From positions 21,055 to 85,054 of the forward strand of contig JAGBHT010000037.1 of NCBI GenBank assembly GCA_017935365.1: a DNA stretch of 64,000 nucleotides, in the 5' to 3' direction. Shown here piece after piece: positions 42,648-50,916 of the stretch. Source of the DNA: Ruminiclostridium sp. Its GTDB lineage: Bacteria > Bacillota > Clostridia > Oscillospirales > Ruminococcaceae. Both the position numbers and the translations under genes were made by a program. The first letter of the stretch is position 1; each line of letters starts with the position of its first letter. A model generated the notes under the pieces. That model was not told where the DNA came from. It made no database searches and worked only from the letters and a program-made list of their open reading frames with translations.

Positions 42648-44609
42648 ATGGAGAACAGAAGCGGAAGAAAAAACGTTGCATTATGTATCGGCGACCTGCA
42701 GGGCGGCAAGATGCTTATGCAAGGATTCTGCAATGTTATGGGCGACAACGAAATAAACGTACATATCTTCAACGGTTGTACCTGCTTTTATGAAAACGCT
42801 CCTCAGAATATCGGTCAGACTAATATTTACAATCTTCCGAATTATGATATTCTCGATATGCTGGTAGTAGTCCCGTTCTTTTTAAGCGACAGCGAAGAAG
42901 TAATAAAACACACTATAGAAAACGCAGTTGCGAAAAATGTTCCCGTACTGACTATCGGTCAGCAGTACGATTATGACAACTGCTATTGTATAATGCCGGA
43001 TTACCGACACGAAATTGAACTTATAACCAGCCACCTTATTGAGAAACACGGCATAAAGAAGCTCAATTTCATCGGCGGTTTCAAAGGTCAGCAGACATCG
43101 GAAGAGCGTCTTATGGGCTTTATTGACGCGCTAAAGAGCCACAATATACCGATAGAGCCGTCAAGAATATATTACGGCAACATGTGGAGCGCCCCCGCTA
43201 TCCAGCAGATCGACAAGATGAGCGAGGACGGCACGCTTGACTGCGGAGCTATAGTCTGCGCCAATGATACTATGGCGTCTGCGGTCATGATAAAGCTTGC
43301 CGAACTGGGATTTGATATACCGGGAGAGATAGCAGTCACCGGTATGGACGGAATTGACGAGGCAAGCGGATATATAACCACCGCAAAGATACTTGCGGAA
43401 TCTGCCGGAAAGGAAGCCGGACAGATCGTTTTAGACCTGCTGAAAAAGGGCCAAAAACCGGAAAAGCTCGGTATAATCCCTCCGAATATCATTTACGGTA
43501 CCTCGTGCCGTTGCAATAATGACATCAACGGTGATTTGTCGCCGAAACAGCGCCACGAGCTTTTTGAAGAAATATACAACGCAAGACAGTTTGCGATAAG
43601 AACGGCAAAGATATCTCAGGAGCTTGCAAACTGCTCCACATTTGAAGAGGCAAGCCACAGTATTTCAAGAACATTGTCAAAGATATGGTGTAACCATTCG
43701 TGGATATGTATCTGTAAAGACTTCATGACTAATTCCATTATCAATGATTCCATTGATAATATGGACGAAAGTTGCCCCATACACAGGTTCGACTACTGCG
43801 ATACAATGAAATGTATCGCACGTTACAGGGACAGAAAGCCGCAGAGCGAAACAGAATTTCCCACTGCCGAGATGCTCCCTGACTTCTATGAGATGGCGGA
43901 CGCAAGCAAGTTCATATTATATACGCCTATACACGCAAGGGACAACACGCTGGGATATCTGGCGTTTGACTTCTATCCGTGGAGCGATACGAACTATCTG
44001 CTGAACTTTGTCACACTTGCTATTTCTCAGCTTCTTGAATCGGTACGCAGACAGAACGAACTGTACGCATATGCCAAGAAGATAGATATGCTGTATGTTA
44101 CCGACCCCCTGACATCTCTGTATAACCGCAGAGGATTTTTCAGGATCTATAACGATTATGCTGAGGAGGGCGTAAAGGATAACTGTATGGTCATCTCTGT
44201 AGACCTGGATAATCTCAAACAGATAAATGATAACTTCGGTCATAATGAGGGTGACAATGCTATCCTCACTATGGCAAACGCACTCAAGGCTTCTGCCGAT
44301 GAAAATGATATATGCGCACGTTTCGGCGGCGATGAATATGTTGTATTCGGCAAAGGCAAGAGCGAAGAAGAAATGAAAATGTACATAGATAAGGTCAACG
44401 GATATCTCGCAGACTACAACCTGACGAGCGAAAAGCCTTACAACGTACACGGAAGTTTCGGCGGCTGCATAATGCCTGAGGGTTCTAAAATGCACATAGA
44501 CTACTATATTAATACGGCAGACTCAAAAATGTATGTCGATAAGGAGACACACAAGAGAACAAGGATGCTCTTTGATTATACAAAAGACCAGCCGCAGACA
44601 GACAAGTAA
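42648..44609 (+). CDS. LacI-type sensor domain fused to a GGDEF domain (putative diguanylate cyclase)
   Basis: The 653-residue protein has no signal, helix-turn-helix or membrane helix. Residues about 9-285 are a PBP1/LacI-like sugar-sensor domain (VALCIGDLQGGKMLMQGF, ICANDTMASAVMIKLAELGF, VTGMDGIDE, PPNIIYGTSC). A middle region (about 290-490) resembles GAF-like sensors. The C-terminal 165 residues are GGDEF: TDPLTSLYNRRGFFRIYNDY, VDLDNLKQINDNFGHNEGD and RFGGDEYVVFG (active-site GGDEY). A typical RxxD inhibitory site is not visible. It likely makes c-di-GMP in response to a cytosolic sugar. ATG 42648 fits AAAGGAGG. Start TTG 42642 is less likely. Confidence 0.88.
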   Translation: MENRSGRKNVALCIGDLQGGKMLMQGFCNVMGDNEINVHIFNGCTCFYENAPQNIGQTNIYNLPNYDILDMLVVVPFFLSDSEEVIKHTIENAVAKNVPVLTIGQQYDYDNCYCIMPDYRHEIELITSHLIEKHGIKKLNFIGGFKGQQTSEERLMGFIDALKSHNIPIEPSRIYYGNMWSAPAIQQIDKMSEDGTLDCGAIVCANDTMASAVMIKLAELGFDIPGEIAVTGMDGIDEASGYITTAKILAESAGKEAGQIVLDLLKKGQKPEKLGIIPPNIIYGTSCRCNNDINGDLSPKQRHELFEEIYNARQFAIRTAKISQELANCSTFEEASHSISRTLSKIWCNHSWICICKDFMTNSIINDSIDNMDESCPIHRFDYCDTMKCIARYRDRKPQSETEFPTAEMLPDFYEMADASKFILYTPIHARDNTLGYLAFDFYPWSDTNYLLNFVTLAISQLLESVRRQNELYAYAKKIDMLYVTDPLTSLYNRRGFFRIYNDYAEEGVKDNCMVISVDLDNLKQINDNFGHNEGDNAILTMANALKASADENDICARFGGDEYVVFGKGKSEEEMKMYIDKVNGYLADYNLTSEKPYNVHGSFGGCIMPEGSKMHIDYYINTADSKMYVDKETHKRTRMLFDYTKDQPQTDK

Positions 44610-44633
44610 ATGAATTAACCTTTAAGACCGTTG

Positions 44634-44655
44634 TATCATTACAGCGGTCTTTTTA
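44634..44655 (+). terminator. Terminator of the GGDEF gene
   Basis: AGACCG (44635-44640) pairs with CGGTCT (44645-44650) and TTTTTAT follows. Confidence 0.85.
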
Positions 44656-44711
44656 TGTAAAACGCATATAATCGTGCGTTTATGCGACAAAATACTATCA
44701 AATTATGTCGA

Positions 44712-44740
44712 TTGACTTTTTAAAGCAACAGTTGTATAAT
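44712..44740 (+). promoter_or_regulatory. Promoter of the GT2/export operon
   Basis: TTGACT (44712-44717), 17-base spacer, TATAAT (44735-44740), 65 bases upstream of the first glycosyltransferase. Confidence 0.85.
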
Positions 44741-44805
44741 AAAATAAATGTTGCTTACGGCAAAATCAGGTGTTACCGGACTATAGAAGCTAAGGAGCTG
44801 AAATT

Positions 44806-45606
44806 TTGGCTAAGACTGAGATACTTCTGTCGTGTATGTTCCTTTCCGACAGCGAAGAAATGATAAAGCGTTCTCATATCACCTCGGACACTGTTATAAT
44901 AAGCCAGTGCGATGAGGACGGATATAAGGAAGAAAAGATCGATAATGCCCTTATACGCACATTCTCAACAAAGGACAGAGGTCTTACCAGAAGCCGCAAT
45001 ATGGCAATATCAAAGTCGCAGGCAGACGTGTGCATAATCTGTGATGACGATGAGATATTCAGCGACGGTTATGAAAAAGCCGTTTCGGACGCCTATGACA
45101 GTCTGCCCGACGCAGATATAATAATATTCGATATGATTGACCGCCCGCTGAAATGGGGCGAAACGGTAAAGAAACTCAGCTACAGGGACATTATGAGCGT
45201 AAGCTCGTGGCAGATAACATTCAGACGTGAAAAACTGCTTGCCTCAGGTGTAAGATTTGATGAAAACATGGGAGCAGGTTCAGGAAACGGCGCAGAGGAA
45301 GAATTCCGTTTTCTGACGCAATGCCGCAAAGCAAAGCTTAAGATATATCACTACCCGTTCAGACTGGCACAGGTAGCACAGACGCAGTCAACCTGGTTCA
45401 AGGGATTTGACGAGGAGTTCTTTGTCAACCGCGGAAACACGACACGGTATATCATGGGGCTGCCGCTGTCAATATTATATGCCGCATATTATGTTTTTGC
45501 AAAGAGAAAACAACTGACCGGCATAAGTATGTTCAGAGCATTTTCGTGTACGATCAGAGGAATAAAGGAAAACAGACTGACTAAACTGAAAAAAGGTAAA
45601 AGATAA
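44806..45606 (+). CDS. Glycosyltransferase family 2 (first of pair)
   Basis: The 266-residue protein begins MAKTEILLSCMFLSDSEEMI (TTG start, SD AAGGAG 8 bases away). A GT-A fold is indicated by the DDDE metal motif in VCIICDDDEIFSDGYEKA (about 82-99). It lacks the usual N-terminal sugar-donor pattern of typical GT2 proteins, so it is a divergent member. C-terminal residues about 225-240 include a short hydrophobic stretch (LSILYAAYYVFA), possibly membrane-associated. It overlaps the next gene by one base (TAATG) in the same cluster, and so most likely helps build the polymer exported by 46640-48194. Confidence 0.78.
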   Translation: MAKTEILLSCMFLSDSEEMIKRSHITSDTVIISQCDEDGYKEEKIDNALIRTFSTKDRGLTRSRNMAISKSQADVCIICDDDEIFSDGYEKAVSDAYDSLPDADIIIFDMIDRPLKWGETVKKLSYRDIMSVSSWQITFRREKLLASGVRFDENMGAGSGNGAEEEFRFLTQCRKAKLKIYHYPFRLAQVAQTQSTWFKGFDEEFFVNRGNTTRYIMGLPLSILYAAYYVFAKRKQLTGISMFRAFSCTIRGIKENRLTKLKKGKR

Positions 45607-46628
45607 TGGATAAGATACTCAGCATTATAATTCCGTCTTACAACAGTAAGCCGTTTCTTGCAAAATGTCTTGATTCGCTTATATGCGAATGTACTGACAA
45701 GCTTGATATAATAGTAGTGAATGACGGTTCGACCGACGGATGTGAAAAGATAGCGGAAGAATATGTAGCAAAATATCCCGGTTCAATAAGCCTCATAAAC
45801 AAGGAAAACGGCGGTCACGGCTCAGGTATCAACGCAGGCAGCGAAAAGGCTGTCGGCAAATATCTGAAAGTGCTTGACGCAGACGACTGGTTCCTGACCG
45901 AGAATATTCCGGCTTTTATATCTGCGCTTGAAAATACAGACGCAGACGTTGTGCTTACGCCTCACCATACAATAAACATTTCAAACGGCGAAGTCAGAAG
46001 CTGGCGTTGCTTCCCGCCGCAGTTCGGTAAAGAATATACCATGGACGAGGTTATGACACAGTGGAAAAATTTTGACCGCAGTCTGACATTCCACGGAATA
46101 ACCTACCGCACGGCGTTCTACAAAAGCGAAGGCATAAAGATGAGTGAAAAGGTTTTCTATGAAGACCACGAATACGCAACATTCCCTTGCAGTAAAGCAA
46201 AAAGCATACTACCGCTTGATCTTTTCATATACGAATACCGCATAGGCGACGTCACACAAAGCGTATCGGCTGAAAACCAGCTCAAGCGCATAGGCCACAC
46301 CAAAACAGTCCTTAAACGTATGACTGCAGAAGGCAAGGACTTTACAGGCGCCGCGGCTCTTTACTGTGCCAAGAAAACGCACCTGCTCCTGCTGAGCTTT
46401 CTGGTTACATCACTGCTTTGCGACAAAGACAGAAAAGCAGGCAGGAAAAGAGCTGATGAAATGATGGACTTTATGGATAAAGAATATCATGCTGTCTACG
46501 AAATGAGCAGAAAGCACTGCAAGATACTGAAGACGCTTAACAGACTGCATATAGGGCTTAACGGATATAACAGAATCCTTAATTCAAAGCTCTACAACAA
46601 AATAAGACACAACAAGAGTTTTGACTGA
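45606..46628 (+). CDS. Glycosyltransferase family 2 (second of pair)
   Basis: The 340-residue protein has the classical GT2 start LSIIIPSYNSKPFLAKCLDSL, nucleotide-binding VVNDGSTDGCEKIAEEY and metal motif LKVLDADDW. The catalytic region continues to about 220; the remainder is a helical tail with a hydrophobic segment (LLLLSFLVTSLL, about 258-270). It adds a sugar from a nucleotide-sugar donor to a lipid-linked acceptor. It is coupled to the preceding gene and 11 bases before the ABC export permease, hence probably acts on the same surface polymer. Confidence 0.88.
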   Translation: MDKILSIIIPSYNSKPFLAKCLDSLICECTDKLDIIVVNDGSTDGCEKIAEEYVAKYPGSISLINKENGGHGSGINAGSEKAVGKYLKVLDADDWFLTENIPAFISALENTDADVVLTPHHTINISNGEVRSWRCFPPQFGKEYTMDEVMTQWKNFDRSLTFHGITYRTAFYKSEGIKMSEKVFYEDHEYATFPCSKAKSILPLDLFIYEYRIGDVTQSVSAENQLKRIGHTKTVLKRMTAEGKDFTGAAALYCAKKTHLLLLSFLVTSLLCDKDRKAGRKRADEMMDFMDKEYHAVYEMSRKHCKILKTLNRLHIGLNGYNRILNSKLYNKIRHNKSFD

Positions 46629-46639
46629 CGGAGGTAAAA

Positions 46640-47440
46640 ATGACACTTGTTCGCAAGGATAAAACAGGCGGTTTCCTTGAAGTAAGAAATTATAAGGATC
46701 TGCTTATCCAGCTCGTTTCACGAGATCTTAAACTTAAATACAGACGCAGTGTACTGGGATACGTCTGGAGCGTACTCAACCCGTTACTTATAATGCTCGT
46801 AATGTACGTTGTATTCTCGAAACTGTTCGACAGAAACATACCTAACTTCCCTGTTTATCTGCTTGTCGGCAGAACGATGTATGATTTCGTCGTCAGCGCA
46901 ACAAACAAGGCGATGGACGGTATAACCTCAAACGCCTCTTTATTGAAAAAGACATATGTTTCAAAATATATGTTCCCGCTTGCAAAGGTCACAAGCTGTA
47001 TGGTCGATTATGTACTGTCGCTCGGCGCACTTCTTATAGTCCTGATATTTACAGGCGCACCGTTCTACTGGACAATGCTTCTGTTCCCGGTCATCACGCT
47101 GGAAGCTTATGTGTTTGCCTGCGGACTGGGCTTCTTCTTAGCGCAGATGCACGTCTTCTTCCGTGATACAAGATATATATACAATGCGTTTACGACAGCG
47201 TGGATGTATGCGTCGGCGATCTTCTATCCCGTTGACATTCTGCCGAACTGGTTGAAGTTCATTGTTGAAAATATGAATCCGCTTTATATCTATATCAAGC
47301 AGTTCAGAGATATTGCTTATACAGGTTGCATCTCTGATATAAAAACAATTATTCTCGGTGTTGCATATGCCGCACTCTTCTTTGTACTTGGTACTGTTAT
47401 CTTCAGGGATAAGCAGGACAAGTTTATTCTGTATATCTGA
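46640..47440 (+). CDS. Polysaccharide/teichoic-acid ABC export permease (TagG/Wzm-like)
   Basis: The 266-residue membrane protein carries the ABC2 signature LLIQLVSRDLKLKYRRSVLGYVWSVLNPLL (about 22-51), with six helices. The LGYVWSVLNPL motif is conserved in TagG, Wzm and RfbA permeases. Together with the next gene it forms a lipid-linked-polymer exporter. A ribosome site (CGGAGGTAAAA) precedes ATG 46640. The gene ends 13 bases before the ATPase start. Confidence 0.92.
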   Translation: MTLVRKDKTGGFLEVRNYKDLLIQLVSRDLKLKYRRSVLGYVWSVLNPLLIMLVMYVVFSKLFDRNIPNFPVYLLVGRTMYDFVVSATNKAMDGITSNASLLKKTYVSKYMFPLAKVTSCMVDYVLSLGALLIVLIFTGAPFYWTMLLFPVITLEAYVFACGLGFFLAQMHVFFRDTRYIYNAFTTAWMYASAIFYPVDILPNWLKFIVENMNPLYIYIKQFRDIAYTGCISDIKTIILGVAYAALFFVLGTVIFRDKQDKFILYI

Positions 47441-47453
47441 CGGAGGTATCGGT

Positions 47454-48194
47454 TTGGAAGATTATATCATAGACGTAAACAATGTCACAGTCCGCTTCAA
47501 CAAGGCGAACATGAAAGTTGACAACATAAAGGAATATGTAGTGAGATTACTCCGCCGTGAACTGATGTTTCAGGAATTCATTGCGCTGAAGGATATAAAC
47601 CTTCAGGTTAAAAAAGGCGAGTCATGGGGACTTGTCGGCACAAACGGTGCAGGAAAATCCACGCTTCTGAAAGTAATCAGCCGTATTCTCAAGCCCTACA
47701 AGGGAACTGTAGACGTAAAAGGTTCTGTTGCCGCGCTTATTGAGCTTGGTGCGGGTATTGATCCCAATATGACCGCAAGAGAGAATATTTACCTTAACGG
47801 AACGCTTCTCGGCTACAAAAAGGACTTTATACAGGAAAAGTTTGATGAGATAGTTGAGTTCTCGGAACTTCAGGACTTTCTCGACTCGCCCGTCAAGAAC
47901 TTCTCTTCCGGTATGAAGGCAAGACTTGGTTTCTCCATAGCTACATCGGTACAGCCCGATATACTTATAGCCGATGAGATCCTTTCGGTAGGCGATGTAC
48001 GCTTTAAGAAAAAGTGTTCGGAACGTATGCAGAATATGCTTAAAAACGGCACTACCCTGCTGTATGTTTCGCACAATATGAAATCGATCGAAAACCTCTG
48101 TGACAAGGCACTGTGGCTCGACCACGGCCTACCTGTAATGCAGGGTACTGCAAAGGAAGTATGCGCCGCATATAATAAGAAAATGGGCGTATGA
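47454..48194 (+). CDS. Polysaccharide/teichoic-acid ABC export ATPase (TagH/Wzt-like)
   Basis: From TTG 47454 the product has 246 residues, beginning MEDYIIDVNNVTVRFNKANM. Walker A GTNGAGKST, signature FSSGMKARLGFS, Walker B DILIADEILSVGD and switch His VSHNMKSIENL are in order. FSSGMKARL is typical of the Wzt/TagH class. There is no C-terminal carbohydrate-binding domain (Wzt proteins often have one), so export is of the TagH/RfbB kind that needs no glycan recognition. TTG with SD GGAGG (7 bases) is preferred over a codon inside the permease gene. Confidence 0.92.
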   Translation: MEDYIIDVNNVTVRFNKANMKVDNIKEYVVRLLRRELMFQEFIALKDINLQVKKGESWGLVGTNGAGKSTLLKVISRILKPYKGTVDVKGSVAALIELGAGIDPNMTARENIYLNGTLLGYKKDFIQEKFDEIVEFSELQDFLDSPVKNFSSGMKARLGFSIATSVQPDILIADEILSVGDVRFKKKCSERMQNMLKNGTTLLYVSHNMKSIENLCDKALWLDHGLPVMQGTAKEVCAAYNKKMGV

Positions 48195-48204
48195 TCGGAT
48201 AATT

Positions 48205-48234
48205 ACAGCTGTCTTTATGGCAGCTGTTTTCTTA
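48205..48234 (+). terminator. Terminator of the GT2/export operon
   Basis: ACAGCTG (48205-48211) pairs with CAGCTGT (48221-48227), followed by TTTTCTT. Confidence 0.85.
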
Positions 48235-48343
48235 TGCAAATGTTTATTCATTATTTTACGGCGTATAATAAACAGGTAAAACAAATAAGCATCGTTGCCG
48301 TTATTATTGTGCATTACGACTAATGTCAAAACAGCTCTGAATA

Positions 48344-48372
48344 TTGACAAAATTCGGTTTTCATTGTATAAT
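48344..48372 (+). promoter_or_regulatory. Consensus promoter of the licD-tagD-tagF unit
   Basis: TTGACA (48344-48349), 17-base spacer, TATAAT (48367-48372), a perfect sigma-A match. The 5' leader of about 130 bases is extremely AT-rich. A separate promoter after a terminator means the second unit is expressed independently of the first. Confidence 0.93.
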
Positions 48373-48508
48373 AATATGAGTTTGCTTTACACAATAAACA
48401 GTTTTTTATTAACAAAAATTTATCTTTATTTTACATCAACTGTACAAAAAATATTTTCAATTCATTTTCGCCGTTTTCACGGCTATCAACTATCACGGTG
48501 GTGAGAAT

Positions 48509-49330
48509 GTGGCAGAACAGCTTTCCGAAAAAGAGCTTGCCGACCTTAAAAACAAAGAGCTTGAAATACTCAGGGCTTTTGACAATATGTGCAGAGAAAA
48601 TGATCTCAGTTACTTTATCACGGCGGGCACACTGCTCGGTGCGGTAAGGCACAAAGGCTTTATTCCCTGGGACGACGACATAGACGTCGTTATGCTGAGA
48701 AAAGACTTCAAAAAGCTGAACAAGGTATGCAAAAAGGCTTTACCCAAGGGGCTTTTTCTTCAGGATAAGAAAAACGACAAGGGCTATCCTTTTCACTTTG
48801 ACAAGATAAGACTTGACAACACAGAGGTTGTCGATCCGTTCCTTCAGGGCGTCAATATTCACAAGGGCATATATATTGATGTATTTCCTGTGGACAAGTG
48901 TCCAACGAACGACAAGCTTGCACAGTTTATGTTCAAATGGGTAAGCACAACTTCTTATGCGCTTATAGCAAAGCAGGACAAGAATTTCGACTTTGACTAT
49001 ACGAAAAAATCGGCGCGTATGCTTTATCACTTTATGATAAAGATGCCGAGAGGCTTTGTCATTGCAATGCGTGATATTGTTGTTGGCATATTCAACGTAT
49101 TCTGTTCGGGCAAAAAGCTGTGTACCGTAAGCGGTGCGCACGGCTTTCCGAGAGAAACATATAAAAGCGAATGGTTTGAGGAGAAGATAATGCTCCCGTT
49201 TGAGAGCGGCGAATATCCCGCACCCAAAGGATATGACGGACTTCTTACCAATATGTACGGCGACTATATGAAACCGCCGGAAGATGATGAAAAAAGCGGT
49301 CACTTCACAAGCGTTGAAAGTGACATATAA
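48509..49330 (+). CDS. LicD-family phosphotransferase
   Basis: The 273-residue protein has the LicD nucleotidyltransferase-fold signature ITAGTLLGAVRHKGFIPWDDDIDVVM (about 32-57), with the metal-binding DDDID. Members transfer phosphocholine or, in teichoic-acid and rhamnan clusters, glycerol phosphate to sugars. The cytidylyltransferase gene next door makes CDP-glycerol, so glycerol phosphate is the more likely donor here. Start is GTG at 48509 with a purine-rich site upstream. No membrane segment. First gene of the second unit. Confidence 0.88.
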   Translation: MAEQLSEKELADLKNKELEILRAFDNMCRENDLSYFITAGTLLGAVRHKGFIPWDDDIDVVMLRKDFKKLNKVCKKALPKGLFLQDKKNDKGYPFHFDKIRLDNTEVVDPFLQGVNIHKGIYIDVFPVDKCPTNDKLAQFMFKWVSTTSYALIAKQDKNFDFDYTKKSARMLYHFMIKMPRGFVIAMRDIVVGIFNVFCSGKKLCTVSGAHGFPRETYKSEWFEEKIMLPFESGEYPAPKGYDGLLTNMYGDYMKPPEDDEKSGHFTSVESDI

Positions 49331-49366
49331 GTATAAGAATAAGGATCTATATGAAAGGACAAAAAA

Positions 49367-49759
49367 ATGAAAAGAGTAATTACCTACGGAACATTTGACC
49401 TGCTCCACTACGGACACATCGAACTGCTCAAGAGAGCAAAGGCACTCGGAGATTATCTTATAGTAGTGCTTTCAACAGATGAATTCAACTGGAATGAAAA
49501 GCAAAAGAAGTGCTATTTCAGCTATGAGATAAGAAAGCAGCTTCTGGAAGCTATCCGATACGTTGATCTTGTTATCCCTGAAACCTGCTGGGATCAGAAG
49601 ATAAGCGACGTAAAGGAATACCACGTTGACACATTCGTTATGGGTGACGACTGGAAGGGTAAGTTTGATTTTCTCAAGGAATACTGCGAGGTAGTTTATC
49701 TTCCCAGAACACCCGAAATTTCAACTACGCAGATAAAGCAAGAGCTAGGTAAAAAGTAA
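49367..49759 (+). CDS. tagD: Glycerol-3-phosphate cytidylyltransferase
   Basis: The 130-residue protein is typical in length for TagD. It opens [20 protein letters not shown] with the HYGH nucleotide-binding motif (HxGH), and contains the signature [14 protein letters not shown] (RxxxISTT) near the C-terminus. It makes CDP-glycerol from CTP and glycerol 3-phosphate, the donor for TagF-type polymerases. The presence of a TagF-like gene 1.1 kb downstream supports that substrate rather than choline. Confidence 0.95.
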   Translation: MKRVITYGTFDLLHYGHIELLKRAKALGDYLIVVLSTDEFNWNEKQKKCYFSYEIRKQLLEAIRYVDLVIPETCWDQKISDVKEYHVDTFVMGDDWKGKFDFLKEYCEVVYLPRTPEISTTQIKQELGKK

Positions 49760-49762
49760 AAA

Positions 49763-50860
49763 ATGACAAAAGAGAAATTCACTCTGAACGATACAAAGAT
49801 ATGCAAAGGTATCGCTATACTGATGATGCTCTTTCATCATACTTTTCTGAATCCCGACAGATATATGGGCTATACACTTGATTTTTCGCCTTTTACGGAA
49901 AGCAGCATAAATTCGTTTGCAAATTTCTTTAAGATCTGTGTAGGCATATATGTATTTCTGAGTGCCTACGGTCTGACTTGCTCGTATAACAAATGGAATA
50001 ACGGCAATTCGAGATTTCTCGCTTACCGCTATTTCAAAATGATGCTTGAATTTTACATCATTTATATAATATCCATATTTGCGTCGCTGATTGTCAACAG
50101 CAGCAAATGGAACATACAAGACGTTTACGGCAAAGGCGGAATGTACGATGCGGCTTGGAAAATGCTTATTGATTTTCTCAGCCTTGCCGATTTGTTTGAC
50201 ACACCGACATTTAACTCGACATGGTGGTATATGTCGCTTGCTATAGTAATAATCGTACTGATTCCTTTATTGAACAAGCTGTACGATAAATTCGGCTGGC
50301 TGGTTCTTACCTGTGCCGCAACACTTCTGCCGGCAGCTTTCGGAATCAAGGTTGTGCCGCTCACAAGGTGGCTTCTTTGCATAGCACTCGGAATAGTATG
50401 TGCAAGAACAAATGCGCTTGGTATAATAAAAGATAAATACAACAGTATGCCTGTATTTGCAAAAATCACATCGTTTATCGGTAGCTGTTCAGTTTTATTT
50501 ATCTTTTATAAATTGCGTCAAGGTATTCTTAAAGGAGCTTTTTTAGAGATATGGGACAACATTATACCAATAATTGTAATAATTTTTGTTTTTCTTTTCA
50601 TCAGTCGCATTCCCGTCATTTCGCAAATACTTGTTTTCTTCGGCGAAAATTCAATGATAATGTTCCTTACGCATACATTCATAAGAGGATACTGGTTTAC
50701 TTCAATTATATATGTAACCGAGAATCCGTGGCTTGATTACATATTATTTGTAATCATTTCACTTACGGTTGCTGTTATAATAAAACTATTGCTGAAGCTG
50801 TGCCGCTATAACAAGCTCGAAAATGTGATACTGAGTAAAATTTCGGGTGTTAAAGCCTAA
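49763..50860 (+). CDS. Membrane acyltransferase, family 3 (OafA/YrhL type)
   Basis: The 365-residue protein has about ten helices. It opens MTKEKFTLNDTKICKGIAIL followed by MMLFHHTFL, whose His is in the position of the family's catalytic His-containing motif. WWYMSLAIVIIVLIPLL and MIMFLTHTFIRGYWF are typical of acyltransferase-3 proteins. It probably O-acylates a sugar or polyol of the polymer at the membrane. It begins 4 bases after tagD and precedes the tagF-like gene by 56 bases. Confidence 0.88.
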   Translation: MTKEKFTLNDTKICKGIAILMMLFHHTFLNPDRYMGYTLDFSPFTESSINSFANFFKICVGIYVFLSAYGLTCSYNKWNNGNSRFLAYRYFKMMLEFYIIYIISIFASLIVNSSKWNIQDVYGKGGMYDAAWKMLIDFLSLADLFDTPTFNSTWWYMSLAIVIIVLIPLLNKLYDKFGWLVLTCAATLLPAAFGIKVVPLTRWLLCIALGIVCARTNALGIIKDKYNSMPVFAKITSFIGSCSVLFIFYKLRQGILKGAFLEIWDNIIPIIVIIFVFLFISRIPVISQILVFFGENSMIMFLTHTFIRGYWFTSIIYVTENPWLDYILFVIISLTVAVIIKLLLKLCRYNKLENVILSKISGVKA

Positions 50861-50916
50861 AAGAAAGATTAGTCAATCAATTTGCAAAAGTTCAAGAGTC
50901 AAAAGAGGAGAAAAAA

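Noticed and set aside
46981..48106. Minus-strand open frames across the export ATPase
   Set aside because: Shadows of the Wzm/Wzt-like genes, which have complete ABC motifs.
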